A stretch of 64,000 nt of DNA from an uncultured Pseudomonadales bacterium (GCA_958295875.1 OY282379.1:3191046-3255045); one strand, 5' to 3'; shown: positions 1-8,875, numbered from the stretch's first letter. A program made the numbers and translations. Notes: generated by a model from the sequence alone, not told the origin.

Positions 1-2016
1 GCCGCGGTGGCTCACCATCGACTCAAACAACTGGTTTTGCTCGGTTTTCGGCAGGGTTGGCCCGCGATTCGCCACGGTGATGCGCAGCGCCCCCCGCGCC
101 ACGTCCAGCTGCACTTTGATGGGGCTGGCCACATGGTGGAAATCCACCGCGTTGTCGATGATCTTGTCGAGCATCTGTTCGATGCGGTAGTCCGCCACTG
201 CCGCGTACACGGGCTCATTCACGCCTCGGAACACGAGCTCGCGCCCTTTGAGCGTGGCGCGGAAGTTCGCCACGTAGTTCTCGATTAACCTGCCCACGTC
301 GATGACTTCGCGGTCATCCGCCGCCAACGACTCCTCCAAGCTCACCGCATCGGCGAGATTCTGCACTATGGCGCCGATGCGCAGCACGCCCCGCTTGGCG
401 CTGGCCAGGTACTTGTCGCCGTCGTCGTGGACGTGATTCTTCAAGTTCTCGATGGAAGTGGCCAAGGCGTTCAGCGGGTTGTTGATTTCGTGGCGCAGCG
501 TGCGCGGCATCTTTTCGAGGAAGTGGGTGTGCTGGTGCAGCCGCCCAAGCATGTTCGACACGCTGCGCGAAAGATCGCCGATCTCGTCTCCGGCGCTGCG
601 CTCCGCATCGAGGGATTGCTTGGTGAGCCGGCCGTGCTCGTCGATGGCGGCGGCGGCTTCGCGCCGCAGGTGGCGGATGCGCCAAGCCAATCGGCCGGCG
701 AAAGCGAGCAGGGCGAGGAACACCACCAGCAGGCTCACTAACGATACGAGCACCACTTGCTCGAACGCCTCGCGCTGGAATGCAAGAATCTCCTCGATGT
801 TCTGCTCGACCACCACCGCGCCCAAAGTCGCGTCCTTGGAGATGATCGGATGCGCCGCCATGATGACCTCGACATGGCCATCCACGGTGCGCCGGCCAGT
901 GATCGGGTCTCCACCGAGCGCGGCGTCGATCACTTGCGCGGCGGTGGCGCCAGGCGCCTCCTCGGCGGTGTCGGTGAACAGCGAGCCCAAACCGCGGAAC
1001 CAATGCAGCGCCCCGAGCGCCAGCGAGAGCGGCAGATCCGGCGGCGGCGCGGCGCGATAGCTGCCGGTGTCCGCGCGCACGCGCTGCTGGGCGTCGATCA
1101 CCTGGATGCGCGCCCCGGAGTAGCCGAGCCCCTCGATGATGTTGACGAGCTCTGGCGAGCGGTAGATCACCAAGTTGAAGCTCTCTTTGCCGGCGACGGG
1201 CAGCGTCTGCGAGATGTCGCGCACGGCGCGTGACGCTGGGTCGTCCACGTCCACGAACGAGAGGCCGAAATACCGATTCGAACCGAGCAGCGCGAGCGGC
1301 ATGCGCAGCTCCACCCCGATGCCATCGGCCGCCGCGGTGAAAGAACCCTTGATCTGCGTCTCTGGGGCGCCGGTCTCGGCGAACCGCCAGTCTTCCTGCA
1401 TCCAGTAGGCCGTGGTGACGCCGAGCGCCTTGCCGGAGGGCGCCGGCGCGGGCTGAACGGTGGCATCGCCTTGGGTTGTGGCGGGTGCCGGCAAGGTCAC
1501 GGCGATGCGGCCATCCTCGCCATCGGGGCGGATGAAGCTCAGCCGGACGTGGTCGGCATTGTCGAGCCGCAGATAGCGGAAGTCTCGATACACCTTGGCG
1601 TCGTCGCGAATGCGCATGTGGACATAAAGGTCTCCGCCTTGGTCGCCAAGCACCAAGTCGAAGCTGCCGTCCTGCTGGGCGCCGGCTTCCCCGGTGCCGA
1701 AGCGCTGCACGCGGGTTTCCACCTCCCCCCAGTCGCTCACGTCGCCATCCAGGCGAATGGGGTTCTCGATGGGGTGGACATGCAACGAGTCGTAGTCCTT
1801 GGGGTTCACCGGCAGGTCGCGGAACAAATCCTCCCGGCCGTTGAACAGTGTGGAGATGCCTTCCGCGGTGAGGAGCTGCGTGTGCGATTGCCCCTGCACC
1901 AGCAGCCGTTCCATCTCGACGAGCTGCAGGTAGAAGAAGTAAGGCAGCGCCAGCACCGCCGAGCCGAGCAGGGCGAGCTTCGTGCCGAGCCGCGGGCCGC
2001 GCGTTCGGCTTGGCAT
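1..2016 (-). CDS. sensor histidine kinase, PdsS-like (C-terminus beyond left edge)
   Basis: Translating the minus strand from the ATG at 2016 gives an open frame that runs off the left edge, so it is partial (672 codons visible). It has an N-terminal membrane segment at about residues 11-26 and a long periplasmic region of about 390 residues. A second membrane segment lies near 425-440, then a HAMP-like linker, the H-box (RHEINNPLN, His about 509) and an N-box-like stretch (DKIIDNAVDF). The G-boxes lie outside the window. The start overlaps the stop of the response regulator by one base (TGATG), so the pair is translationally coupled. The layout, with EME near residue 42 and a large periplasmic sensor, recalls the histidine kinase of the proteobacterial dedicated sortase system (TIGR03785). 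The kinase call is firm; the sortase link is inferred from the partner gene. Confidence 0.85.
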   Translation of the reverse strand, partial: MPSRTRGPRLGTKLALLGSAVLALPYFFYLQLVEMERLLVQGQSHTQLLTAEGISTLFNGREDLFRDLPVNPKDYDSLHVHPIENPIRLDGDVSDWGEVETRVQRFGTGEAGAQQDGSFDLVLGDQGGDLYVHMRIRDDAKVYRDFRYLRLDNADHVRLSFIRPDGEDGRIAVTLPAPATTQGDATVQPAPAPSGKALGVTTAYWMQEDWRFAETGAPETQIKGSFTAAADGIGVELRMPLALLGSNRYFGLSFVDVDDPASRAVRDISQTLPVAGKESFNLVIYRSPELVNIIEGLGYSGARIQVIDAQQRVRADTGSYRAAPPPDLPLSLALGALHWFRGLGSLFTDTAEEAPGATAAQVIDAALGGDPITGRRTVDGHVEVIMAAHPIISKDATLGAVVVEQNIEEILAFQREAFEQVVLVSLVSLLVVFLALLAFAGRLAWRIRHLRREAAAAIDEHGRLTKQSLDAERSAGDEIGDLSRSVSNMLGRLHQHTHFLEKMPRTLRHEINNPLNALATSIENLKNHVHDDGDKYLASAKRGVLRIGAIVQNLADAVSLEESLAADDREVIDVGRLIENYVANFRATLKGRELVFRGVNEPVYAAVADYRIEQMLDKIIDNAVDFHHVASPIKVQLDVARGALRITVANRGPTLPKTEQNQLFESMVSHRG

Positions 2017-2714
2017 CAGGAAATCGCCCAGCGGTAGCCGAAGCCGTACTCGCTGCGGATGCACTCGAAGCCGGCGTCCACCTTCTCGAACTTCTTGCGG
2101 ATGTTGCGCATGTGCGTGTTGATGGTGTTGTTGGTGACGAGGCTCTGCATGGTCGCGTTCATCAACGTCGCATAGCTCACGGCGTGGCCCGGTTGCCGCA
2201 CCAACTTCGCCAACATGCGGAACTCGGTGCCGGAGAGATCGATGCGCTCACCCTTCCACGACACGATGAGGGCATCCTGATCGAGCAGCAAGTGGCCGAG
2301 CCGCCGGGCGCTGGTGCCGCCTTGGGCGCCCGTGGCGCGCACTTCGCCGATGCGCAGCAGCGAGGAGATGCGTTCGGCGAGGTACTCCAGCGAGATCGGC
2401 TTCGGCAGATAGTCCCACGCGCCGAGGCGCAGGCCGGAGATCTTGTCGATTTCGTCTATGCGCTCGGTGAGAAAGATCACCGGCAGGGTAGGCGCGCGCG
2501 CCAGCAAGGCGCGGCAAAGCTGAAATCCGGCGTCGATCTCCTCGCCGAGCACGATGTCCAGGATCGCGAGGTCCGGCAAGCGCTCGGCAAAGCCGCTGAG
2601 CGCCTCTGCGCGGCTGGCGTAAGCCTCCACCAAGTAGCCCTTGCGGGTGATGGCGTCCGCATAGTTGGCGCGTTGGTCGGCGTCGTCTTCTACGATGGCG
2701 ATGGTCTTGGCCAT
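2016..2714 (-). CDS. response regulator, OmpR-type, PdsR-like
   Basis: This DNA-binding response regulator pairs with the adjacent kinase. Residues 1-120 form a receiver domain: acidic pocket in VEDD, phospho-acceptor Asp in LAILDIVLG, Lys in LPKPISLE. Residues about 140-232 form a winged-helix trans_reg_C domain with a conserved end (INTHMRNIRKKF, then YGFGYRW). ATG 2714 gives the canonical start MAKTIAIVEDD; the open frame extends further upstream but that part shows no homology. The wording of the receiver, including LGEEIDAGFQLCR, resembles the proteobacterial dedicated sortase response regulator (TIGR03787). No sortase or sortase target is visible here; they could lie left of the window. 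The divergent 110 bp to the NadR-like gene should carry its promoter. Confidence 0.9.
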   Translation of the reverse strand: MAKTIAIVEDDADQRANYADAITRKGYLVEAYASRAEALSGFAERLPDLAILDIVLGEEIDAGFQLCRALLARAPTLPVIFLTERIDEIDKISGLRLGAWDYLPKPISLEYLAERISSLLRIGEVRATGAQGGTSARRLGHLLLDQDALIVSWKGERIDLSGTEFRMLAKLVRQPGHAVSYATLMNATMQSLVTNNTINTHMRNIRKKFEKVDAGFECIRSEYGFGYRWAIS

Positions 2715-2823
2715 GGCCCATGCGCGTCGGCGTCTTCCATGCGAGCATTTTAGCGGTTCTGAGCAAGGCGCCGCGGAGAGCGCTGCTCGACAGCGTTGAG
2801 GCGGCGGCAAACCGGTTCATGCC

Positions 2824-3345
2824 ATGACGGACATCATCGCCATCGTTGGGCCCGAGAGCGCCGGCAAGACCACCTTGGCGGGTGCCTTGGCGGAGCATTT
2901 CGGCGCGCCGTGGGTGGCGGAATACGCCCGGGCTTGGCTGGCCGGGCGGCAAGGCTATGCAGAGCAGGACGTCGAACGCATCGGCAAGGGGCAGATGGCG
3001 GCGGAAGCGGCTGCGCTCCGGCGCCGTCCCGCGCGCCTTGTGCTCGACACGGACCTGTTGGTCATTCTGGTGTGGTGGCGGGAGAAGTATGGGCGGCCAC
3101 CGGCCTGGCTGACGGACGCGCTGGCGCGGCAGCCGCGGCGGCGGTATCTGCTCACGCGGCCAGACTTGCCGTGGGCGCCGGACCCGCTGCGCGAGTCCCC
3201 ACGGGATCGGGAGCGCCTCTTTGCAGTGTACGAAGCGGAATTCGTGGCGCGCGCCGAGCAGTTCGGCATCGTGACGGGCGTTGGCGACGCGCGCCTCGCC
3301 TCAGCGCTCAAGGCCTTGGACGAGATCGGCGAGCGCCGCGGCTGA
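2824..3345 (+). CDS. NadR-type ribosylnicotinamide kinase-like P-loop ATPase
   Basis: A 173-residue P-loop protein with a Walker A motif near residues 9-17 (GPESAGKTT), followed by VAEYARAWL, which matches the EYGRDY region of the NadR kinase domain. LVLDTDLLV is the Walker-B-like strand and WAPDPLRE a further NadR-like motif. E. coli NadR carries this kinase domain after a repressor and an NMN adenylyltransferase domain; both are missing here, so only the kinase module is present. The expected reaction is phosphorylation of nicotinamide riboside to NMN, in the cytoplasm, but the substrate is inferred. Its 3' end overlaps the convergent APH-family gene by 45 bp. There is no obvious operon partner. 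Confidence 0.75.
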   Translation: MTDIIAIVGPESAGKTTLAGALAEHFGAPWVAEYARAWLAGRQGYAEQDVERIGKGQMAAEAAALRRRPARLVLDTDLLVILVWWREKYGRPPAWLTDALARQPRRRYLLTRPDLPWAPDPLRESPRDRERLFAVYEAEFVARAEQFGIVTGVGDARLASALKALDEIGERRG

Positions 3346-4137
3346 CGCTCGCGCCTGTTCCCGCACTTCGGGGCGGGCATTGCCAAGCTGCTGTTGACGC
3401 CGCGCCCACGCATACTCCCGCAACTGGAAGGCCACCTGGGCGTCGCGCACCTGGGCGGCCTTCGGCGGCGAAGGCGCATACGCCTTGAGCAGGGCGGCCA
3501 ATGCTCCCCTGTCGTAGCCCAAGCCGTGCGCCAACGCCACCACGTCAAAGAGGGGATCGTTGTCGCCGGCCAGCTCCCAATCCAAGGTGCGCCAGCCCTC
3601 GGCGGCCTTGATCACGTTCCAAGGATTGAGGTCATTGTGGCAGCCGCGTTGAGCCGCCGGGCGCCAGCCGTGCGCCAATGCCGCCGCGGCCGCCGGCGTC
3701 ACATCCGCGATGGACGCCAAGTCTGCCCGCGCCGCGGCGATCGGATCATAGCTGCGCGCGCCGGCGGGAATGGCCGCATGCAGGGTGGCGAGCCACGCGC
3801 CTGCCTCGGCGGGGCTTGGCGGCGCCGCGGCGAAGAGCGCACCATCGATCCAGCGCGTGAGCATCGCGCCGCTCTCAACGTCCAACGCCACCAACTCCGG
3901 CGCCGCGTTCAGCGCCAAGTAGTGCCGCTCCGCGGCGCGGGGGGTGCCATAGCCGCCAGACAGGCCGCTCGGTGGCGGCGAAGCCGGGCGCGGCACGCGC
4001 ACCACGAAGGTGTTGCCGTCCAAGTCGAAGCGGTAGTTGTCGTTGGCGTAGCCGCCCGGCAGGTGGCGAACGTTGCGGATGCGCTGCGCCGGCCAAGACG
4101 GCATCAGCCTGGCGATTGCCGCCTTCATGCGCTGCAT
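3301..4137 (-). CDS. APH / choline-kinase family phosphotransferase
   Basis: A small-molecule kinase of the aminoglycoside phosphotransferase fold (278 codons from ATG 4137; a second ATG at 4128 is possible). The N-lobe contains GGYANDNYRF and a FVVRV strand whose basic residue takes the place of the usual Lys. The catalytic loop HNDLNPWNV (HxDxxxxN) and the metal-binding stretch TLDWELAGDNDPLFDV are intact. This LDWE/DPLFD style is closer to LicA-type choline or ethanolamine kinases and thiamine kinase than to true antibiotic-resistance enzymes. The substrate cannot be read from sequence. The open frame runs upstream far into the VWA gene, but only the part after 4137 is homologous. It is divergent from the VWA gene, with 48 bp between starts. 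Confidence 0.75.
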   Translation of the reverse strand: MQRMKAAIARLMPSWPAQRIRNVRHLPGGYANDNYRFDLDGNTFVVRVPRPASPPPSGLSGGYGTPRAAERHYLALNAAPELVALDVESGAMLTRWIDGALFAAAPPSPAEAGAWLATLHAAIPAGARSYDPIAAARADLASIADVTPAAAAALAHGWRPAAQRGCHNDLNPWNVIKAAEGWRTLDWELAGDNDPLFDVVALAHGLGYDRGALAALLKAYAPSPPKAAQVRDAQVAFQLREYAWARRQQQLGNARPEVREQARASAAALADLVQGLER

Positions 4138-4149
4138 TGGCCGGGCCAG

Positions 4150-4177
4150 TTGGGACGCGGGAGCGCAAAGATATAAT
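4150..4177 (+). promoter_or_regulatory. sigma-70-type promoter, near-leaderless
   Basis: TTGGGA at 4150-4155, a 16-bp spacer and a perfect TATAAT at 4172-4177. The expected start of transcription is about 4184, only two bases before the ATG at 4186, so the mRNA would be leaderless or nearly so. Read by eye; no experimental support. Confidence 0.55.
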
Positions 4178-4185
4178 CCGCGGCG

Positions 4186-5532
4186 ATGGAGGTCACCTTC
4201 GCGCGCTTTGTGCAGGCGCTGCGCAACGCCGATGTGCGCGTCTCGCCGGCCGAAACCTTGGATGCGTTCGCCGTGGCCTCCTTGGTGGGTGTCGCGGACA
4301 AGCGCCTGCTGCGCGATTCGCTCGGCATGGCCCTCGCTAAGTCCCGCGAGGACAAGGCGCGCTTCGACGACGCCTTCGAGCGGTTCTTCCTGCAGCTGGC
4401 CTTCCGCGACCCGGCGAAGCGGACGCTGCTCGCCGGCGCCGACCGCGACGCGCTGCTGGCGGAGCTGGACCAAACGTTGTCGCCGAACGCGCTCGGCGCC
4501 GTGGCCAGCGTGTTGGACGACGACCGGGATTCCTTGGCGCTCTTGACGCAAATTGCGGCGGAGCGCGCCGGCATTGCGGACATCGGCTCTTTGCGCGAGA
4601 AGCGCTTCCATGCCGCCGGCATCGCCCGCGCCCTTGGCGTGGAGGAGCTCGATGCATGGATCGCCGGCGGCGGGGCGGGGGACGGCGCCCCGGCGCTGCG
4701 CTATGTGCGCCAGTACCTGCGCGAGCAGATCGGCGCCTATGTGGACGGGCAATACCGTTTGCATGTGGATGCGACGGGCAAACGGTCTCTGGTGGCGGCG
4801 GCGCTCAAATCCAACTTGGGGCGGCTGCCTGTCGCGTATCACGACGAGGTGCGGAGCGCCGTCGAGCGGCTGGCCGAGCGCTTGGCCCGCGCTCACCGCC
4901 GCAAGCGCCGCCGCGCAGCCCGCGGCCTGTTGGACTTGAAGCGGACGCTGCGCCGCAACCTGCCCCACGATGGCGTGCTGTTCGACTTGCGCTGGCGGCG
5001 CGTCACCCGTGAGCAAGCGCGGGTGTATGTGCTGTGCGATGTGAGCGATTCGGTGGCGCGCGTGGCGCGGTTCCTGCTGCTCTTCCTGTATGAGCTGAAC
5101 GACCTCTTGCCCAATCTGCGCGCGTTCGCGTTCTCCAACGTGTTGGGCGAGGTGACCGACACGTTCGCCGGCAAGCCGGCCGAGGCCGCGGTGGAGGAGG
5201 CGCTCTTTGCGTGGGGCAAGGGCGCCACGGACTATGGCCGCGCCCTGCGGGACTTCCGCGAACTCTGTGGCCAAAGCCTCAACCACCGCTCGACCATCAT
5301 CGTCTTGGGTGACGGCCGCAACAACTACTTCGACCCCGGCACGGCCATCTTCAAGGAACTCGCCCGGCGCGTGAAGCAGGTGTTCTGGCTGAACCCCGAA
5401 ACCCGCGACCAGTGGGGCGAAGGGGATTCAGAGATGCGCCGTTACGCGCCCCACTGTTTGGAGGTGACCACCTGCAATCGGGTGGCGCACATCGAAGCGT
5501 TCGCGGATCGGCTGCTCACCGCCACCCGCTAG
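4186..5532 (+). CDS. VWA domain protein, CoxE-like
   Basis: A 448-residue protein of the CoxE-like VWA family. The first 250 residues are a helical domain typical of CoxE/YehP-like proteins, including an Arg/Lys-rich stretch near 225-245. The VWA domain follows, with a complete MIDAS: DVSDS at about residue 285 (DxSxS), the Thr in KGATDYG and the Asp in LGDGRNN. Such proteins usually work with a MoxR-type AAA ATPase in metal-cofactor insertion or complex assembly, as in CO dehydrogenase CoxD/CoxE. No MoxR ATPase is visible nearby, so its partner is unknown. A strong TATAAT lies 8 bp upstream of the start, giving a nearly leaderless transcript. Cytoplasmic; no signal peptide. Confidence 0.8.
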   Translation: MEVTFARFVQALRNADVRVSPAETLDAFAVASLVGVADKRLLRDSLGMALAKSREDKARFDDAFERFFLQLAFRDPAKRTLLAGADRDALLAELDQTLSPNALGAVASVLDDDRDSLALLTQIAAERAGIADIGSLREKRFHAAGIARALGVEELDAWIAGGGAGDGAPALRYVRQYLREQIGAYVDGQYRLHVDATGKRSLVAAALKSNLGRLPVAYHDEVRSAVERLAERLARAHRRKRRRAARGLLDLKRTLRRNLPHDGVLFDLRWRRVTREQARVYVLCDVSDSVARVARFLLLFLYELNDLLPNLRAFAFSNVLGEVTDTFAGKPAEAAVEEALFAWGKGATDYGRALRDFRELCGQSLNHRSTIIVLGDGRNNYFDPGTAIFKELARRVKQVFWLNPETRDQWGEGDSEMRRYAPHCLEVTTCNRVAHIEAFADRLLTATR

Positions 5533-5567
5533 GGCGGCTGAGGGCGGCGGGCAGCGCCTAACCGGCG

Positions 5568-6326
5568 TCAGTTGACGCCGACGACATAGGAGAGCGCCGC
5601 GCCGATCTCGCCATGCACCACAAGGTCTGCAATGCTGTCCAAGGGCGTCGGCTCGCGGTTCAGGATCACCAAGGCGCCGCCGCGGCGTTTGCAGTGTTCG
5701 GGGAAGGCAGCCGCCGGATAGACCAGCAGGGTGGAACCCATCGTGAGCATCAGGTCGCACTGTTCCGTGAGTTCCTGGGCGCGCCGCATGGCGTCTTCCG
5801 GCATCGCTTGGCCGAAGGAGATGGTGGCGCTTTTGATGATGCCGCCACAGCGGCTGCAAGGCGCCACATTGCCGAGCCGCTTGAACTGCTGCTCGATGTC
5901 TGCCAACTCGTAGCGCAGCGCACACTGCAGGCACTTCGCGTAGCTCGCGTTGCCGTGCAACTCCACCACCTGTTCATCCGGCACGCCGGCATCCTGAAAC
6001 AGGTTGTCCACGTTTTGCGTGACGACGCCGATGGCCTTGCCTTGCTCCACCAGCTTCGCCACCGCCTTGTGGCCGTTGTTGGGCTTGGCGGATTCCATCT
6101 TGCGATCGCCCGAAAAGCGCCGCCGCCAAGACTCTTGGCGCACGGCCTGGGATGCCATGAAGTCCTGAAACTCGATCGGCTTCACTTTGTTCCAGATGCC
6201 GGTGCCGGGGCTGCGGAAATCTGGAATGCCAGACTCGGTGCTGATTCCTGCGCCGGTGAAGACGACCACGCGCTCGGCGGCGTCGAGCATGCGGCGCATG
6301 TCGTCGAGCAGTTCGATGTTCTCCAT
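5568..6326 (-). CDS. Sir2-family NAD-dependent protein deacylase
   Basis: A 252-residue sirtuin. The NAD-binding motif GAGISTESGIPDFRSP lies near residues 25-40 and TQNVDNLFQDAG forms the second NAD contact. The catalytic His is in VELHGN. Structural zinc is bound by two Cys pairs, CLQC and CSRC. GSTLLVYPAA and LVILNREPTP complete the Rossmann core. The expected reaction is NAD-dependent removal of acetyl or other acyl groups from lysine, giving nicotinamide and O-acyl-ADP-ribose. It lacks the Tyr/Arg pair needed to assign it safely to the SIRT5-like desuccinylases, so substrate type is open. ATG 6326 is right for the family. It is divergent from the DsbA-fold isomerase gene with 45 bp between starts. 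Confidence 0.93.
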   Translation of the reverse strand: MENIELLDDMRRMLDAAERVVVFTGAGISTESGIPDFRSPGTGIWNKVKPIEFQDFMASQAVRQESWRRRFSGDRKMESAKPNNGHKAVAKLVEQGKAIGVVTQNVDNLFQDAGVPDEQVVELHGNASYAKCLQCALRYELADIEQQFKRLGNVAPCSRCGGIIKSATISFGQAMPEDAMRRAQELTEQCDLMLTMGSTLLVYPAAAFPEHCKRRGGALVILNREPTPLDSIADLVVHGEIGAALSYVVGVN

Positions 6327-6371
6327 GGCCCCCGCCAGCGCCGAAACGCCGCCATGATATGCTCGCCAGCG

Positions 6372-6980
6372 ATGCGCCAGCTAGAGTTCTTCTTCGACTG
6401 TTCAAGCCCTTGGACGTATCTCGCGTTCGAGCGCATCCAAGCGGCCACTTCTGGGCAGCCAGTCGCCATCGAGTGGCGCCCGTTCTTGGTTGGCGGCGTC
6501 TTCAACACCGTGAACCCAAGTGTCTATGAAGGCCGCGCCAAGCCGGTGCGGCCCAAGGCGAAGTACTACGCGAAGGACTTGCAGGATTGGGCAGCCTATG
6601 TCGGCATCGCCATCGGCCAGCCGCCAGTGTTTCCGGTGAACAGCGTGAAGGCCATGCGCGGCGCTTTCGTCGCCATCGAGGAAGGCTGCTTGGTGGCCTA
6701 CGCGCGGCGCGTGTTCCAGCGTTACTGGGGCGATTTGGAGGACATCTCGCAAGACGCCGTGCTGCGCCCCATCGTCACCGCCTGCGGCATGGATGCCGAT
6801 GCGTTCTTCGCCAAGATCGCGTCGCAGCCCTACAAGGATCGCTTGCGGCAGAACACCGACGCACTGATCGAGCGCGGCGGCTTCGGCTCGCCGACGATGT
6901 TCTTGGACGGCGACGACATGTACTTCGGCAACGACCGCATCCCGTTGATCACCGCCAAGCTGGCCGCCGCAGCCGCCTAG
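6372..6980 (+). CDS. 2-hydroxychromene-2-carboxylate isomerase-like DsbA-family protein
   Basis: A 202-residue thioredoxin-fold protein of the HCCA isomerase/kappa-GST group. The N-terminus FFFDCSSPWTYLAFERI places the Ser-Pro-Trp-Thr-Tyr motif, which contacts glutathione, where DsbA would have CxxC. The middle section (residues 70-160) is the helical insert. GSPTMFLDGDDMYFGNDRI contains the conserved cis-Pro and the Phe-Gly-Asn-Asp-Arg signature of the family. The known reaction in naphthalene degraders isomerises 2-hydroxychromene-2-carboxylate, but most relatives outside such pathways are unassigned glutathione-dependent isomerases or transferases. No aromatic-degradation genes are near. 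The longer open frame upstream is non-homologous; ATG 6372 fits. Confidence 0.85.
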   Translation: MRQLEFFFDCSSPWTYLAFERIQAATSGQPVAIEWRPFLVGGVFNTVNPSVYEGRAKPVRPKAKYYAKDLQDWAAYVGIAIGQPPVFPVNSVKAMRGAFVAIEEGCLVAYARRVFQRYWGDLEDISQDAVLRPIVTACGMDADAFFAKIASQPYKDRLRQNTDALIERGGFGSPTMFLDGDDMYFGNDRIPLITAKLAAAAA

Positions 6981-7184
6981 CGGCTACCACGCGATATTCG
7001 GGCCGTGCGCCGCCAGCGCGACGGCGAGCCTGTGCAAACGTGCGGGGAAGCGTCGGGCTCTCAGCACTCCAGTCCACCGCGTGTCAAAGTGCTCTGGCCC
7101 GCCTGCGAGCGAAGCGACGTAGGCGGCGGTTTTCGGTCCACGGCCATTGTAGTCAGCAACGGGCCAGCCCGGGGGCGCGGTCGC

Positions 7185-7811
7185 TTAGCCCACGCCGAAC
7201 TTGGCCTTGAGGCGGGCAAATGCCTCGCTTGGGGCAGCCGCCGCTTGCGCGACCCGTTCCGCGCACTGCCTTGGCGTGGCCATCGAGGTGTCCACTTCCA
7301 CGTCGTACTCGCAGTGTTCATGCACACGGTGGAAATGGGAGGCTGCGGTTCCTGGAAAACGTCCGGGACGGGTGGCTTCCCGGGCATTGGCCACATGCAG
7401 CGGACAGCGGACGCCCACGAACGTGACGGCCAAGCCGTCGAAGGCCTTCAGGTAGTCCATCAGGAAAGCGCGTTCAAGCATCAGGTCATCGACGATGACG
7501 TTGCCGCCGTGTTGGGCGAAGGCCGCCATGGCACGCCTCATGCCGCACAGCACACGCTGCCCCATCGCACCGAATCGCACCTCCGTGACGGGTTGGCCGT
7601 CTAGCGTCGCCGGCACCACATTGAGCCCCGATGCGCCCGGTGCGCCGGGCGGGGCGTTCAGGCCGCGATAGCGCGCCGGCATGCCGTCGCGGAACTGGTC
7701 GAGGGCGATGTGTTGATATGGCGCTTCAAGTATCTGCTGCAACATGAGCGCAAGCGTGGTTTTGCCGGCGCTGGACGATCCGTTCAACAGGATGATGTGG
7801 CCAGCGCTCAT
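7185..7811 (-). CDS. chloramphenicol phosphotransferase-like (CPT) P-loop kinase
   Basis: A 208-residue P-loop kinase of the CPT family. Walker A is ILLNGSSSAGKTTLA near residues 7-20. LDQFRDGMP contains the Asp that acts as base in CPT, VIVDDLMLE is the Walker-B-like strand and FVGVRCPL precedes the lid region. In Streptomyces CPT phosphorylates chloramphenicol; in most bacteria the substrate is unknown. Its ATG overlaps the stop of the upstream PfkB kinase by four bases (ATGA), so the two kinases are co-translated. The divergent partner is a NupC nucleoside transporter. This context suggests a nucleoside-like substrate rather than an antibiotic, but that is inference. Confidence 0.75.
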   Translation of the reverse strand: MSAGHIILLNGSSSAGKTTLALMLQQILEAPYQHIALDQFRDGMPARYRGLNAPPGAPGASGLNVVPATLDGQPVTEVRFGAMGQRVLCGMRRAMAAFAQHGGNVIVDDLMLERAFLMDYLKAFDGLAVTFVGVRCPLHVANAREATRPGRFPGTAASHFHRVHEHCEYDVEVDTSMATPRQCAERVAQAAAAPSEAFARLKAKFGVG

Positions 7812-8815
7812 GCGTCCCCCGCCACAGCGGACTGCGTGGACGTGGGGAAGCCTGCCAGCCATTGCGGGCAGTCTCCCCAAACCGCCGCGTAACGGGCGGC
7901 GAATTCGTCGAAGCGATGGCTTTGGGCGCCACGCGCTTCCAGGCTCATGGCTGCCGCGCTGCCGCCGGCGCGCATGGCATCCCGCAGAGGCGCGCCAGAG
8001 AGCGAGGCCGCGACGTAGCCAGCGCGCCAAGCGTCGCCACAGCCGGTGGGATCCGCCACTTCCCGCGCCGGCGCCGCCGGCACGGACAGCGCCCCGCAGC
8101 GAGACCCATCGGCGCCGAGGGTCACCAGCAGGCGTTCCACATCAGGCACCCCGCCGCAACGCTCGCGCAGCGTCTCGAACTCGTAGCGGTTCACCACCAA
8201 TTCCGTAGCTAGGCCGGCAAGCTCGCGCGTCTGCGCGGTCGAGAAGTCGGTAAGGCATTGCCCAGGGTCGCAGAGGAATGGGATGGCGGCGTCGTTCAAG
8301 AGCCGCGCCGCCGCGATCATGTTCGGTGGGAGATCCGGGGCGCACACGGCGTGGTCGAATTGGCGCGTCTCGAGCAGGGCGGCAAGGCGCGCGCCAAGGT
8401 CAGCGTCACGGGCGGGGCCGGAGTAGAAGCTCGTGAACTGGTTGCCGTCGCGATCTGTGAACACGAAGCCCCGCGCCGAGTGGGGCGCATCCGGCGCAGC
8501 CACGATGCCCGCCAAGTCCACGCCGGCCGCCGCTAAGTGGTTCCGATAGGCGCCGTCGAAATCTCCCCCCACGAAGGCGCACGGCGTTGGCGCATGGCCC
8601 AACAAGGCGAGGCTGTAGGCGATGTTCGCCGCGCAGCCGCCGAAGCGCTGCTCAAGCCGCTCCACTTGGATGGAGAGGTTGATGCCGTGGTGGCGGGGCA
8701 GGGTGGCGAAGCGGCCTGGATAGGTGGCGCAGTAGTCGATGGCGATGGCCCCCGTGACGAGAATGCGCGCCGGGCGGGGTGTGCCGGGCGCAGCGCTTGT
8801 CACGGTGTGTGCCAT
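7808..8815 (-). CDS. PfkB-family carbohydrate/nucleoside kinase (adenosine-kinase-like)
   Basis: A 335-residue ribokinase-fold enzyme. GGCAANIAYSLALLG near residue 60 is the PfkB N-terminal signature, and DPTGCGDAW near residue 270 holds the anion hole and catalytic Asp. The order and FVFTDRDGNQ strand resemble adenosine kinases and other nucleoside kinases of the PfkB family. It is followed with a 4-bp overlap by a CPT-like kinase and faces a NupC concentrative nucleoside transporter across 60 bp, which supports phosphorylation of an imported nucleoside. The upstream extension of the open frame beyond 8815 overlaps the nupC coding region and is spurious; ATG 8815 begins MAHTVTS. Cytoplasmic. 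Confidence 0.82.
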   Translation of the reverse strand: MAHTVTSAAPGTPRPARILVTGAIAIDYCATYPGRFATLPRHHGINLSIQVERLEQRFGGCAANIAYSLALLGHAPTPCAFVGGDFDGAYRNHLAAAGVDLAGIVAAPDAPHSARGFVFTDRDGNQFTSFYSGPARDADLGARLAALLETRQFDHAVCAPDLPPNMIAAARLLNDAAIPFLCDPGQCLTDFSTAQTRELAGLATELVVNRYEFETLRERCGGVPDVERLLVTLGADGSRCGALSVPAAPAREVADPTGCGDAWRAGYVAASLSGAPLRDAMRAGGSAAAMSLEARGAQSHRFDEFAARYAAVWGDCPQWLAGFPTSTQSAVAGDA

Positions 8816-8875
8816 TGCGTGGGAGCGGCCTCCAGTCAAGTATGCTTGGGCCACCTTAAGAGGGGAGGTGCGCTG

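Noticed and set aside
3301..5286. 661-codon minus-strand frame across the VWA gene
   Set aside because: Only the last 278 codons (from 4137) are homologous to anything; the rest is antisense to the VWA gene.
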